From Nannobrachium achirus (taxonomy: Eukaryota; Chordata; Actinopteri; Myctophiformes; Myctophidae), in assembly GCA_963921795.1 (NCBI GenBank), contig OY997651.1:55847642-55911641 (forward strand): DNA of 64,000 nucleotides. Direction: 5' to 3'. Shown piece by piece: positions 47,076 to 59,733 of the stretch (the stretch's first letter is position 1; every line of letters starts with the position of its first letter). Position numbers and translations under genes: made by a program. Below the pieces are notes generated by a model. The model was not told the DNA's origin and ran no database searches. It was given only the letters and a program-made list of their open reading frames with translations.

Positions 47076-48165
47076 AGTCCTGCAACGGTCGGGTAGCCGT
47101 GGGTACCCGACGGATAACCGTGTTTGACGGGTGAAAACGGGTGGAATATATAATATTATAAATTCGCGGGGACGGGCGGTGTGCGACTAAACACGTTTTG
47201 TGAAAAAAATCAGACAACTGTTTCTGCCTAAACAACGTGGAGCACACACAGTCAGTGGGCAGCAGGAGTCAGGACACACACAACACACAGAGACAGCCAC
47301 AGCACACACTAGCACCATGCCACCATAGCCCATGTTCTCATCATGAGGGTTGTTTAAAAGGCTGTTTGATGGTGGCTTTCCTTATCCTGTTCGCTATGTA
47401 AAGCTCTCATCATATAGAACACTTTAATTACAGATGTGACTACATATTTTTCTAAAAGTATTAAGAGTGGCAGCCGACCTGGCGTTTTTGTAAATACACT
47501 GTAAATTGCGTCGCAAACACTGAGGACGGCGTTCAGGGGCGATTGAGTGCGATGCCATTTGGAAGCACACACTGCTGTAGGCTATTTACGATGCGATATA
47601 CAGTGTATTTACATAAACACGGGTAGCGGGGCGGGCAACGGGTCAATTTTTTGATGGCAGGGGCGGATCTGGTTTAGATTTTTATTAGGGCTGGGACTTT
47701 AACTGATTAATTGCAATGAATTAATTACAGAAAATTAACGCGATTAAAGAAATTAACACATTTTAATCGCACTTAGTTTTTGCACCACAGAACCTTCAGT
47801 TTCGGGCATACCGATCATAGCGATGCACCAACCAAGAAGAGACAACAAACGCAAAGTGAGAAGTAGCCGATCAGAACGCTTTGCTTGGCCCAGTGGATGC
47901 GAAATTTAGATTTAAAAAACTCACTTGTTGATTCACTCATACAACAAAATGTGTTTTACTAAAAAAAGAAAAAGCTTCTCGTGTCAAATATTAATATGCG
48001 ATTAAAATGCGATTAATTGCGATTCATTAATTACAAAGCCTGTAATTAATTTGATAAATGTTTTTAATCGCATTCCAGCCCAAATTTTTATATAATGACG
48101 GGTAAAGAGTCGGTCCGTGGATCTGATAAATGACGGGCGGGGCGGGTGCAAGTTGTCAAAATTGG
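47076..48165 (+). mobile_element. Non-autonomous DNA element (GTCCTGCA termini), copy 2
   Basis: The left end agtcctgcaacggtcggg is intact; the right end is truncated after 'gttgtcaaaattgg'. Homologous to 22165-22786, and about 400 bp longer because of the nested hAT element. Confidence 0.75.
47686..48083. mobile_element. hAT MITE nested in copy 2, 8-bp TSD
   Basis: TAGGGCTGGGA start, tccagcccaa end; flanked by ATTTTTAT (47678-47685, 48084-48091). The 22.69-kb relative has the single uninterrupted ATTTTTAT. AT-rich interior with 'gcgattaattgcgattcatt'. Confidence 0.88.
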
Positions 48166-48280
48166 TCCCTAGTAAGGAAGTGAACAGGGGATTGTTGTGT
48201 TGTTGCCAGATTTTTCCAAAGAAACTAGCAGCGAGGTATATGAAAATAAGCCCAAAAGTTTTACTACTTTACATTGGGTA

Positions 48281-48355
48281 TTCGAAAATAGCAGACCAGC
48301 AAGCTCACAATGTGTGACATCACAACATGTTGTGAGCTTGTAGATATGCTATTTA
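48281..48355. repeat. Short palindrome, GATCTACAAGCTCACAA family
   Basis: 'cgaaaatagcagaccagcaa' to 'cttgtagatatgctattt'; more diverged than the others. Confidence 0.8.
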
Positions 48356-48359
48356 AAAA

Positions 48360-49020
48360 AAATATTGGGTAAAAAAGTAAAAAAAAAAAAAAAAAATTTA
48401 AACATTTTAACAACCCAAATCTTGGATGGGGGTCCCTGACACCACATATTTCCAAATGGGGGTCTGCGACTTTGTGGTCAAATAACACATTGGATTCCAA
48501 TGATTTCATCACCAATTTCCCAATATGTTTATAGATTGTATAGAGTATTTCCATAATTTTGTATTTTTCTTTCAGAACAGAAAAATGACAACCGAAGCCA
48601 TCAGTGCTTTTGTAACGGTCGGTAGAGAAGGGCTCGTTTTAAACATGAACGTGATCTGGAGTTAGATTATGAGATAAATCCACTGTTGTGAATCTCATAA
48701 AACTGTCTCCTGCCTGTTTCATAATTATAACACAGATCTAAGACATGTAGGCTATTCAGTCAAATTCATGAAAAGCAAAACTGCTACATATTTGATTTAG
48801 AGAAATGTATTTTTAATTTGATTAATTAATTAATATTCAATTAATTTTCTTCATGGTAAATCATTAGTATTATTGTACATTTATTTATATGTCTGTCTTT
48901 TGGCGATAACAATCTGATTTCAACGTCCCTTGTGTCATGGCAAAGGCAAGACAGTGACGAGCTAAACAAAGCTCTTTGATGACTAAAATATAACGAGACG
49001 TGTGTGTGTGTGTGATTTTT
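48360..49020 (+). other. Gene-free intron stretch
   Basis: A poly-A run at 48380-48397. 48690-49010 matches the end of the H block (28.88-29.2, 42.27-42.6 kb), showing where the second duplicated unit joins. Confidence 0.55.
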
Positions 49021-49032
49021 TGACAGCTATTA

Positions 49033-49098
49033 AAACAGCTGATCTAAAAGCTCGCAATGTAACTTGCAATGTGTTGTGAGCTTGTAGATCTGCATTTT
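49033..49098. repeat. Short palindrome, GATCTACAAGCTCACAA family
   Basis: Left arm mutated (gatctaaaagctcgcaa), right arm intact. Confidence 0.8.
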
Positions 49099-49140
49099 TT
49101 CTTGAATAACTTTGACTTTTATAACAACATAATCTTTTTT

Positions 49141-49700
49141 AATGTGGGACAATGGCACAACATTATTTTCAGATGGAGGTCCACGGCCAATTATTTTGGG
49201 GGCCAAAGGGTGGCGCTATATGAAAGGTTGTGGGGTCACTTCATCAGTAGGGTTCATTCTCCAGGGAGCATCAGTGTGCTCCATAAGTTTCATGACAATG
49301 CTGACATTAGATTTTCACAGATCATGTGTGCAAGTGGACATTTTGGCCTAAAGGTGGCACTAGAGTAGAGGTCATGGGGTCAATAAAAGCAGTAGGTTTA
49401 ATCCTGTGGGGAGAATAAATGTGATCAACAAGTTTCATGACAATCTGACCAGTACATTTAGAAATGTTGTGACAGTGATCATTTTGACCTAATGGTGGAG
49501 CTATAAGAAATACTTTTTCAACACTAAAATCAGTTGGGGTCATCCTCTGGGGAGCATGAAGGCTCACAATCCTCATTTATATTATTCTTTTCAATATAAG
49601 TTGTTTGTTATGTTGTTTGTGTCAGCTCTCAATGTGCGACATATTGTGAGCTTGTAGATCTGCTATTTTGGCTGAATGTTCAGGCCAGAATAGGGTCATG
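49141..49700 (+). repeat. GGTGGCGCTA intron repeat (uninterrupted reference copy)
   Basis: Continuous version of 42743-44950. Contains the empty site for the fold-back element (gctgacattag at about 49302) and a palindrome half-site (49652-49671). Confidence 0.75.
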
Positions 49701-49817
49701 GTCCATTTGGTGGTGTTCTACCTTACAACATTTCTAACTAGATAAAATATGTCTTAGTTAACTTCATTGACAGTGAATGAGGTCCAATCTGTTTGATTTT
49801 ACATTTAATATTTACAG

Positions 49818-49991
49818 ACTTGCTGGCTGTGACCTCGAAAAGACAGACTGGGAAGTTGTGGCTTCAACTCTCAGCTCTAATCCTTCACATCTAACCGAAC
49901 TGGACCTCAGTGGGACCAAACTGGACCTTTCATCCGTGGAGCTGATCTTTGCTGGACTAAAGAGTCCACATTGTAGACTGCAGGTCCTAAG
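49818..49991 (+). CDS. NLR LRR exon 5 (174 nt)
   Basis: Acceptor atatttacag ends at 49817; donor GTCAGA at 49992. Reads LAGCDLEKTDWEVVASTLSS, HLTELDLSGTKLDLSSVELI, FAGLKSPHCRLQVLR. The first half matches exon 4 (EKTDWEVV) and the second half matches exon 2 (DLSSVELIF), a mosaic compatible with recombination or gene conversion between exons. Confidence 0.9.
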
Positions 49992-50132
49992 GTCAGACTA
50001 ATTTATCACAGTTATTTGTATTAGTTTAGTTTTACTATTTATTATGTGATTTTATAACATGAATACTGTGGTGAGAATTTATTTGAAGAGTGTGAATAAG
50101 GTTGACATCATGGTAACCCACACTGCCTAGAA

Positions 50133-50363
50133 CAGGGGTGCCCATATTTTTGGACTTTTAAAATGACCAGCTCAACATGATCTACCCAATTTACCCAATT
50201 TACATATGGCGTTACATATGAGAAAACACACTTATATAGTATGGGAAAATACAGTAAATAGTGGGGAAATAATTATTTGTTAGGGGCATGTACGTCATGT
50301 GGTCTACCTGCACAGCCTTTGTGATCTACTGGGAGATCACAATCTACCTTTTGGGCAGCCCTG
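50133..50363. mobile_element. hAT MITE with 8-bp TSD (copy B)
   Basis: Counterpart of 30320-30555, with the same GCCTAGAA flanks (50125-50132, 50364-50371); the insertion therefore predates the large duplication. Confidence 0.92.
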
Positions 50364-50422
50364 GCCTAGAATAATGATAAGGTACAGTGACTACAGTATG
50401 TGATATATGATCCATCATGGCT

Positions 50423-50820
50423 TTACCTGACTTTCGCCAGATGGTGGCAGCATTGCGTATATAACGCTCTGCTTTACCATCTGCGTTTGCTCGGCCAGAG
50501 TTGATAACACTCGTAAAGTCCCGGGCCGGACCAATCAGCGGCAGCTATGGGCGGGCTCTGAGCGGCTCTGAGCAAATAGAGTCTGATTGCAGACCACGTG
50601 GAAACCCAGGAGGCGGATTCTGGGTGCAACGTCATGCAGACAGGCCAATATGAGTGGTTGGAGTTGGCACTCCCAGACTGTGATAGAAACGGCCACATCC
50701 AATCACCTGCTACAGAAATTCAAAAAATGGCCCGCCCCTTACATCGAGTCTGCCCGAGAGAGCCCAGATGTAAGGCAGAGAGTTACGCACTGCTGCAACT
50801 ATCTGGCGAAAGTCAGGTTA
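50423..50820. mobile_element. 398-bp element with 8-bp TSD, absent from L block A
   Basis: Inverted ends ttacctgactttcgccagat and atctggcgaaagtcaggtta. Flanked by TCATGGCT (50415-50422, 50821-50828). L block A has one TCATGGCT at the same place (about 30607), so the insertion followed the duplication. Interior has gaccaatcag and gggcggg phrases but no ORF with a domain. The 8-bp target fits hAT, P or Merlin types. Confidence 0.93.
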
Positions 50821-51211
50821 TCATGGCTGGCTGCTAGGGAATAATCACATCCAGTTATGTAATCATTTGACTGTCAAACTGGTGTAAACACAGACTGGAA
50901 TGTTTGCTGGTTCCTCAGCCTACCAGCACCAGCAGTCTGATCAATTATGATCACTGTTGTGTCTGTAAGAGTTTCAGAGTAAAACAGTCCATTACTCTCA
51001 AATGTTGCTGATACAACTGTCTCCTGTCTGTTTCCTATGAGTTTTATATTTCTTAATTATAACAACACACATCTTTCATGTGTATTTAGTAAAAGTAATG
51101 GAAAGCAGAACTGCGACACAATTATGTGATTTAGAGAACTTATTTTTAATATTTGTTTCATGTTCTACATGTAAAATGATTAGTATTATTATCATTATTA
51201 TTTGTACTTTT

Positions 51212-51303
51212 ATGGACTTCAGTGGGACCAAACTGGACGATTCAACCATGGAAATGATCTCTGCTGTTCTAAAGAGTCCACGTTGTGGACTGCAGACCCT
51301 AAG
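51212..51303 (+). pseudogene. Half LRR exon, acceptor lost (copy B)
   Basis: Identical in protein to 31009-31100 (DFSGTKLDDSTMEMISAVLK, SPRCGLQTLR), with the same GTAAGA donor and the same missing acceptor. Confidence 0.8.
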
Positions 51304-51894
51304 GTAAGAATTTACCACCATTAGTTGTGTTTAGTGGGGGTTAAAACACAACTAACCCCCACTGATTAGTGGGGGTTAGGGTTACTTAAGCATAAAGTGA
51401 ATGGCAAAGTGAGTGTAACGTCGTTTAACGTTGTTAAATGCAATCAGATAGGACTTTTCTGTTTGGATATATGGGCTGTCAAGGCCAGAAAGTATGTTGT
51501 TGTCACTCAGTAGACGTTCCTGCATAACTTCCTGGTATGATGATGATGTCACGCACATTCCCTCTATAGTTATAACAACACAGATCTTCCACAATTGTTT
51601 AGTAAAAGTAATGGAAATAAAAACTGATATACTGTATGTGATTATATTTTATTTGATTAAATATTTTTCAATCCACTTTCTTCATATAAATCATTAGTAT
51701 TATTATTATGTTCACATGTATCTAACTGTCTGCCTGTCTGTGTTGTTTTTGTTGATGATAAGAACCTGATTTCGTTGACGCCCTTGTTTCATACCGAGAC
51801 GGTGACGAGATAAACCAAGCTCGCTGATGGCTAGATGTTTGTGTGATTTCTGTTGACAGCTATTAAAACAGCTGATCTACAAGCTCGTACTTTT

Positions 51895-52260
51895 TGGTGC
51901 CAAAGGGTGGCGCTATATGACATGTTGTGATGTCACTTCATCAGTAGGGTTCATTCTTTAGGGAGCATCAATGTGCTCCATAAGTTTCATGATAATCCTC
52001 ACATTCGATTTTCTTTCTCATATGTGACAGTGAAGATTCTGACCTAGAAGAAAGACTATTTGGGGAGCATGAAGGTTCACAGTCTTTATTTATATTATTC
52101 TTTTCAATACATGCTGTTTATGTTGTTTATGTAAGCTCTCAATGTGCGACTTATTGTGAGCTTGTAGATCTGCTATTTTGGCTGAATGTTCAGCCCAGAA
52201 AAGGGTCATTGGCCATGTGGTGGCGCTCTACCTTACACAATTTTTTAACTAGATAGAAGA
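51895..52260 (+). repeat. GGTGGCGCTA intron repeat
   Basis: Counterpart of 31690-32080, with a small deletion after 'attctgacctagaag'. Confidence 0.75.
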
Positions 52261-52887
52261 TCTCTCAGTTAAAGACGCACTTCAACGGAAGTTCTCCACT
52301 TGCTCCACTTCCTTATGGTGACGCAGTTCCTAGTGAAACGGTCCAGGAATGAGGGACAGCGCTGGGAGGAATGCGATTTGACAGTCAAAAAGTAGGCGGG
52401 CCATAACTAATTGAAAACATTAATATGTAAAGATGAGAGGGCTGACGAACAACGCTGAGTCTCACAGCGTCACTCCCATAGACTGAAAAGGCAGCAGGGA
52501 CAGAAACAATTTTGTGTTCATAGGAGATGAAAAGTCGGCCGCGACTTGTGACTGGCTGAACCGGAGGCAAGCCAGCACAACACACTGGCTCCGCTGTGCG
52601 GGGAGGACGAACGGGGAGGCGGGGGAAGGGGGGAACAACGCGAACCAGCAGCTCGCGGGGGGGGATGGGGGGGCTGAAGTTGAAGTAGTTGAAGTTGACA
52701 CAGGCACCTGTCAATCATTCTGACCTCACAAATGATTAATTAGAGTTAACGTAGCCTACGCCATAACACATTACGTTTTTGTTTAGGGGCTGTACTTGGG
52801 ACTGTAATTGTCTTGTTATAATACACAACACATGATTTTTTTTTTTTTTACTTCTTTGCCATCTACTGTTAGGTATGGCCATATTAT
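52261..52887. other. Gene-free stretch of L block B
   Basis: Counterpart of 32081-32704; the same proline-rich - strand frames are present but shifted by indels, which argues against a real gene. Confidence 0.55.
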
Positions 52888-54544
52888 CAGGGGTGCACAA
52901 TAACTTTTTGGGACTAGAACTCAGGGGAGCACCTGGAGATGTTGCTTCATGCACACCCTATGTTGCCTCCTATTGTGACAGCGGCCCCACTTGATGTTGG
53001 GATCTTCAAAGTCGGCGCTCGTAAATGCATAGCAGGAAAGCCAGTGATGTCACTGAAAAAGCAACAGGTTCTCTGTCTGCTCTGTTAACATTATGTATCT
53101 ATTCAAGTGGCAAATGAGACACACATAATTTATTTAGAAAACTAGAAGATATGTTGGCAGAGTCAGTCCATACAACATATTTGTATACATTTTTATTTAA
53201 ATCAATATAGACTTCAGTTCATGCAGGATTATTTTAATATTAGGCTAATCACAGTTGAATTGCAATGACTTTCTATGGGTTGCCTTGCAGTACACCGTTC
53301 TCCCTTAACCGAAGTGGGGCCGCTGTCTCAATTGTGGGCGTGAATTTGTAGGCGCTGTGTGTCTCTATACAAATATGCCTTCTATTGGGTCATGACCTAA
53401 TAGAAGGCTACAATGCAAGCGTTTCAGTGCTGATGTGCACTTAGGCGTATTTAAAATCAATGAATAGATGAAGACCTATGATTTTTTTTTTCATCAGACT
53501 GCAGACTGTTCTGAGACCAACGCTACAGCATCAAAATAGATAGTCTACTGTATGATATCCAGTAGTCGCTTGTGGCAGCAAGAAACAATGAATAAATAAC
53601 AGTAAAGAGAATAGAGAAAGGTCGCCGGCAATGGCCTGATTATTGCACAGTAAGCGTTTTTTGGAGCTACAGCTCTGATCCCACAACGTTACTCCAGCCA
53701 GCATGAGAGTGAGACAGATTAATTGAACTAGGCTACTCACATTATGCTGCGGAGTTTAAAGGTGATACACCATGCATTTAAAAAGTATTTATGTCATATT
53801 GTGTATGTCCCAAAAACGTTTTTCAAAAGGTTTGAGGCTAAATTACCACTCCTGAATAGAGAGCCTCTCATTTTTGAATGGCTCTCAGGGCAAAAAAAAG
53901 AAAAAAGAAAAAAATTGTTTTTTTTTACTTTTTTTTCTTCAAAAACGGCCGTTTATGACGTCACAAGCGGCAGCAAATCTGGACAGCCTGTTTTGAGAAC
54001 CCGTGGGATGCTTTTAACCTCCACCTTCCCAAAACCAGAGAAAGACACAACGGTCTGAAATGGGACTTTGTGAGGATAGAAGGTGCTAGTGGGACCCCAA
54101 AAAAAGGTTTTAAAATAGGAAAAGTGAATTTTCATGGTGTATCACCTTTAAAGTGCGGTACTTCCAAAGTGTGCACGTTGTTTTCAAGTCACAGATGCAT
54201 GGTGTTTAGTTAGACAAGCGTTTTCGTCATCATTACAACTTCAGTCAGTAAACATGTGTCATGGCAGCTGGGTTACAATGGATACAGACATCCTCTAAAA
54301 CCGGCGGAAAATAAGATCCACTCGTATTGATTAGTCAACACTAGTTTTATTTCTTAAGTCTACTTACAGGAAGTATGTGCAGTCCGCGCAGTACAGGACA
54401 CCAGAGTTGGTAAACTGACACTATAAAAAAAAGAGAAAGGGTACAGGCAGTAGTACGCAAGAGTGCTTCATTTTGTCTGATCTGCGACGCAACATTTATT
54501 TTGACCACGCATGCGCACTTGCGCACCAGTTATGTTAACCCCTG
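52888..54544. mobile_element. hAT-like element, 8-bp TSD (copy B)
   Basis: Counterpart of 32705-34392 with the same CATATTAT flanks (52880-52887, 54545-54552). Confidence 0.88.
53760..54147. mobile_element. TTAA-flanked MITE nested in the hAT element (copy B)
   Basis: TTAA at 53756-53759 and 54148-54151. The interior differs from copy A over about 70 bp near 53850-53920 ('ctgaatagagagcctctcat' in place of 'agctgcagtaccacctttgg'), a replacement patch. Confidence 0.85.
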
Positions 54545-54675
54545 CATATTATCACTACAGATATGCTCTAAAAGTGTGAAAAACATGTTTTTATTTCACT
54601 AGGTCTTTAACTTCAATGAAAGTGAATGCGGTTTAATATGTTGGTCATTTCTGATTTTACATGTAATCTTTACAG

Positions 54676-54849
54676 ACTTGCTGGCCGTATCCTCAAACAG
54701 ACACACTGTGAAGGTGTGGCTTCAGCTCTCAGCTCTAATCCTTCACATCTAACAGAACTGGACCTCAGTGGGACCAAACTGGACCATTCATCCATGGAGC
54801 TGATCTCTGCTGGACTAAAGTGTCCACATTGTAGACTGAAGACCCTAAG
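54676..54849 (+). CDS. NLR LRR exon 6 (174 nt)
   Basis: Acceptor atctttacag ends at 54675; donor GTCAGA at 54850. Reads LAGRILKQTHCEGVASALSS, TELDLSGTKLDHSSMELISA, CPHCRLKTLR. Counterpart of exon 3, with S for F and R for I at two sites; the change to R restores the common CRL pattern. Confidence 0.9.
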
Positions 54850-54963
54850 GTCAGACCATCATTATTTTGTATTGCTTTTGTTTTACTATTTATTATGGGA
54901 TTATAAAAGAATACTGTGTTGATACTGTATTTGAAGAGAGTGAATAAGGTTGACATCCCCACT

Positions 54964-55732
54964 GACTAGAATAATAAGGTACAGTGACTACAGTATGTGA
55001 TCCATCATGGCTGCTAGGGAATGATCACATCCAGTTATGTAATCATTTGACTGTCAAACTGGTGTAAACACAGACTGGACGGTTTGCTGGTTCCTCAGCC
55101 CACCAGCACCAGCAGTCTGATCAATTATGATCACTATTGTGTCTGTAAGACTTTCAGGGTAAAACAGTCCATTACTCTGAAATGTTGCTGATAAAACCTT
55201 TCTATGAGTTATTTATTTCTTAATTATAACAACACAGATCTTCCACATGTATTTAGTCAAATTCATGAAAAGTAAAACTGCTACTATTTGATTTAGAAAA
55301 AATATATTTTTAATTTGATTAATTAATTAATTAAATTTTCTTCGTGTAAATCATTAGTTTTAGTATTGTACATTTATTTATCCATCTGTCTTCTGTCCAG
55401 TGTTTTTACTTTTAGAAGTGGGGGGACGCCTCATAATGCATGTGCATGCGCACAAGCACACACATCCAGGTCCATGCCCAGTACCTTGTATGATGCTGAC
55501 AAGATTGTCAAGTAGTCAAATGAGAGGATTCCTCTTACAATGTTGTACATGGACATGCTTTGTAGTTTTATAGTGCGCACAGCATAGAGGTAAACAGCCT
55601 CACTCGAGTTTTAGAGCTAGATCCTATAGCCCAAAGGGACTCTGCTCACTGCGACATTGACAGCTATTAAGACAGGTGCTCTACAAGCTCATAATCTGTT
55701 GGGACGTGTTGTGAACTTGTAGTAAGGCTGGG
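54964..55732 (+). other. Intron: post-LRR module, no gene
   Basis: Uninterrupted form of the region that holds the 858-bp insertion in L block A ('gactagaataataaggtaca'). 55675-55730 is a diverged copy of the palindrome. Confidence 0.55.
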
Positions 55733-55995
55733 TGATATTAGGAAAACCGTTGATATGCGATAACGTTGTTGAATAGCTCGATATCGATATTACTCACGAT
55801 ATTAGTCAAAACAATTGCATTATATCATTTTTAATGTTTTTCTGCTTTGGGTCCACTGCCTGCCTAACCCAGAAAATGAATAGCATATCCATGCATGCAC
55901 ACAGTACACATAGAATAAAGAAATGAAATGCCTTATTTCCATTTTCCAACAATGGTTTGTTTTTTATTTTTTAAATAGCAGATCTACAAGCTCAC
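55733..55995. mobile_element. hAT-type element fragment
   Basis: Counterpart of 36447-36830 without the AT tract; ends in a palindrome half-site (55976-55996). Confidence 0.6.
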
Positions 55996-56117
55996 CCTAA
56001 ATTTGATGTGTATTAGAGCTGGGATACTTGACCAAAAACCTGTGGGACTGATCGGTACCCGTGGGTTTGGTCTCGGGACCAGGCCCGGTTGAAGGACATC
56101 TGACGCCCTGGGCAATG

Positions 56118-57864
56118 TACCTATGATCATTGAATCTGTCTAGCTGTGAAAATCGCTCTCTGATGCTGGACATAGCCTTGTCAATCAGGGGGAGAAATAT
56201 ATCAAGCTTGTAGTTTTCTTCAGGTGTAATTGGTGGACAATCATCTTCACCTCATAATCAAATACTGCTGTTTTTTTTCTCTGTCGCTGTTCTGGGAATC
56301 GAGTGGTTATTTCCACGGTGGCCTTTTCAGCAATCGCTTGTGCGTCTGTGTGTGCTTCCATGAACCCGTTCTCTCTGAAGTCCTCGAGAAATAATATGAC
56401 AGCACAGATTTTGTTTAGAAGGGCTTCCATGCTCACTGTGGGACTTTGTAGTTGTTTGCTCACTTTATTTATTTGAAACAAAATGTCATGAAACACCACA
56501 ACGCTCACGATAAATGGCCCCGTTATTATTTCTTTTGATAGGCTTTTGGCCCCTGTTGCCGTTACACCATCTTTGTGGTGGAGTGCATAGTCCTCCAGTG
56601 CTCCCAGTGCTATGTGAACCTCTTCTAGGTGGTAACGCAACACCTTTACTCTCTCTATATGTGATTCCCAGCGGATATCTGAGAGGGGTTTTACAGTCAG
56701 CCCAGAATCAGTCACGTTTTCCTTCAGTATTGCCCAGCGAGGAGGGGAAGAAAAGAGGTTGCATATTCTTTGAAGGATTCCAAAAAAAAGTGACATCACA
56801 AGCATCACAAACAACTAAGTTTAATGTGTGGCTGCCACAAGGCATGTAGTGTGCTTTTCTGTTGAGATCGAGGATTCGTTTTTGCACTCCCTGATTCTTG
56901 CCTTTCATGTTACTCCCGTTATCAAAACTTTGGCTCCTGCAGTCACTGATGTCGAGACCCAGTTTTTCCAGATGGCTCAAGAAAGTATTGCACAGTGCTT
57001 AACCTGTTGTGGACTCACATGGAATAAATCCAGTGAAATGCTGAGCAATAGAAACAACACCAGGCCTTTCTTCTGTTTTTGGGACACGACTCACTATGCA
57101 CAAAATGACTGACATCTGTTCAATATGGCTGGTGTCAGGTGTACAGTCCAGAATCACTGAAAAATATTTTGCGTTGTGCACCTTTTCACAGATGGACTGA
57201 GAACCATCCCTCCTATCCTCACAATCAGCTCATTCTGTATGTGCTTGCTGAGGTAATGAGTGCTTATGTCACGTCTCTCGATTCTTCGCAAGTGCTCGCT
57301 CATTACTGGGTCGTGTTTAGCCATCAGCTCCACCTGTCCGAAAGAATGACCATTGGAGGGCTCGTACAGTTTGTCTCAGAGATAATTCTGCACAGCACTT
57401 CTCTCCAGTATTTTTCTCTCTCTATTAGATCCATGTGTTGCCAGTCCACAGTCTTCATAGTAGCCATGCCAATCATGAGCGTGTGCCACGCTTCCATACA
57501 AACTGATGTCACGTTTCCCAAAGAGCAAGCAACAAAAACAGTAAACCCTATACTCAGATTTTTTGTACATTAGCCATGTTCTCTTTATTTTTTCTCCATT
57601 CTTGAGTGTAATGAAACCATAACTTTTGTTAAATCAGCAAGGAGGGGACTCGAATATTTTGTGGGAAACTATAGTCCATAATTTGCTCTTAGCCTCTTTT
57701 AACGAGCTCTGTCCTGACAGAGTCAAAGATTCGTTTTAGCCAAAATGCGGGGTCATCAGAGTCTGACTCTGACCACCCAGTGCTGCTGCTGCAGTCTCTG
57801 TCTCACTGTCACTCTCTTTTTCACCTTCGCCCTCCATGGGCTCAATCTCTTCATCATCTTCATC

Positions 57865-57902
<38 letters not shown>

Positions 57903-58188
57903 TTTCACTCACGGCTTTGGGCTGCGTTCCAGCAGCTTGCGCACCAGAAGAGCCAGCCACCACCACGTTGTCCTGGGCAGGCTCGGCAGGTGGCTGTGGA
58001 TCCTGCTCCATTTCCCTATGATCTGAATCATCATCCCCAGATCGCAGACCGTCACTGGTACCGGTAACATTAGAAGACTCGGGGCTGGCGCGCACGGACG
58101 CGACACCCGTAAAAATTTTGGATATGATTCAATTGTTTTGCCCCTTCTTCCTCTTGTTTTGCTCCCCACTTGCTTTCTTTCTCTTCAT
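56118..58188 (-). pseudogene. hAT transposase remnant, ZMYM1/DUF4371 type (copy C)
   Basis: Same layout and breaks as copy B: ATG at 58188, longer aspartate run (ATC repeat, 57850-57903), finger [75 protein letters not shown]. The hAT dimerisation end is missing as in B. One indel near 56250 changes the frame relative to B. Confidence 0.85.
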
Positions 58189-58613
58189 TTTGTTTTGTTG
58201 TTTTCTACTTGTCTTCCCTCCTGACACTGCTGACACATGGGTTGATGGCTAATTAGTAGAAATGTATTTTACCTGAGAGGCGCTCAGCACACGGGGCCGC
58301 CGAAAGTGGCTCGGCTCAGCACCCCTGGCCAACTGCCCACAATGACCAGCGTATCCGCCGACTCTGCTCGGGACGGACACATTTCCAAATTCCAATGGTT
58401 AATGGTCAGACGTCCATTCGGGTCGGACGTATTGATATACGTAGCCTACCTATGACATGCATCACACACTCTCTCTGATGATGCGCACAGAGCACAACTC
58501 CTTCTGTGTGTGGCACTGTGTGTGTGCTCGTGTTAATGCTGCAGGCACGGAGACATAACTCTAAGCACGGAGCATGTACCAAACGCTGAGGCAAAAACGT
58601 TGTTGTGCTGAAG

Positions 58614-58964
58614 GGAGCTCGTAGCTTGTAGTTCTCGAAGTGTTCCCAGTTCGATCCCGGGCTCCCCTAGAGTTAGTGTTGAAGAGTCCTTGAGCAAGTC
58701 TCTGAACCCATAGTTGCTCCTGATGAGCAGGTTGGTGCCTTGCATTGTTTCCTCCGCCATCGGTGTATGAATGTGTGCGTGAATGTAATGAATGTGTGTG
58801 TGAATGGGTGAATGTAATGAATGTGTGTGTGAATGGGTGAATGTAATGAATGTGTGTGTGTGAAATTTGCCGAATGTAATTAATGTCTGTGTTAATGTAA
58901 TGCACAATCTCTGTAAAGCGCCTTGGATGCGCTATATACTGTAAATGCACCATTTACCATTTTG
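58614..58964 (+). mobile_element. tRNA-derived SINE (copy C)
   Basis: Counterpart of 39448-39800; the minisatellite part differs by a few repeat units. Confidence 0.75.
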
Positions 58965-58973
58965 TGTTCCCCA

Positions 58974-58975
<2 letters not shown>

Positions 58976-59063
<88 letters not shown>
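58976..59063. repeat. (AC)n microsatellite
   Basis: About 43 AC units; ends actcaccc where copy B has acatcaccc. Confidence 0.97.
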
Positions 59064-59067
<4 letters not shown>

Positions 59068-59120
59068 CCAAGTGAATCTGTTTATACTTCGTTGTCACAG
59101 TGTTCCGTGCCAAAACTGGT

Positions 59121-59184
59121 TGATCTACAAGCTCACAACGCCTCGCATCCGCAACGTGTTGTGAGCTTGCAGATCAGCTATTTT
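59121..59184. repeat. Short palindrome, GATCTACAAGCTCACAA family
   Basis: Identical to 39948-40012 as far as compared. Confidence 0.85.
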
Positions 59185-59597
59185 CCAGATGCAGAAACTT
59201 GCAGGATGCATTTTAATGATTAATGGTTGTATGTCGATTCGGGACGGACAACAATCTGTTGGTCACATTTCGTTTTCGCATTTAAAAAGTATTTATTAAC
59301 ACATTTTAAAAATGATTTATTATTATTTTTTTCCTAAAGAATTATTACAAATAAATGAAAAAAGGTATTGACGTATTAGGAGGGTATATGAATCAACAGA
59401 TAAAATATAATGGGTGTTTTTTTTTTATGAATCTATCATGGTTAAAATGGAGTGTTACAATGGGTGTGTATGGGGAGAGGGCCTGATAACATTTACATCA
59501 AATATATAAATATTGAAAGGGCCAGTTCACCTCTGGGACAACCAGATCTTATTTCATTGTTGTTTGGGAGAAGATCAACACAATTTGTTGTGTTCAA

Positions 59598-59733
59598 TCT
59601 GTGTTTTGAGATATTTTAGTATTTCAGTGTGAATGATGATGCATTTTGCATCATATGATGCAGCATGATGTCTCATATGATGCAAAATGCATCATCATTC
59701 ACACTGAAATACTAAAATATCTCAAAACACAGA
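59598..59733. repeat. Perfect 61-bp inverted repeat (copy C)
   Basis: Same as 40428-40563, arms still exact. Confidence 0.9.

Larger units (their letters stand above)
49030..56105. repeat. L block, copy B
   Basis: Near-identical counterpart of 29250-36960. Small indels, microsatellite changes and two clean insertion differences separate the copies. Confidence 0.9.
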
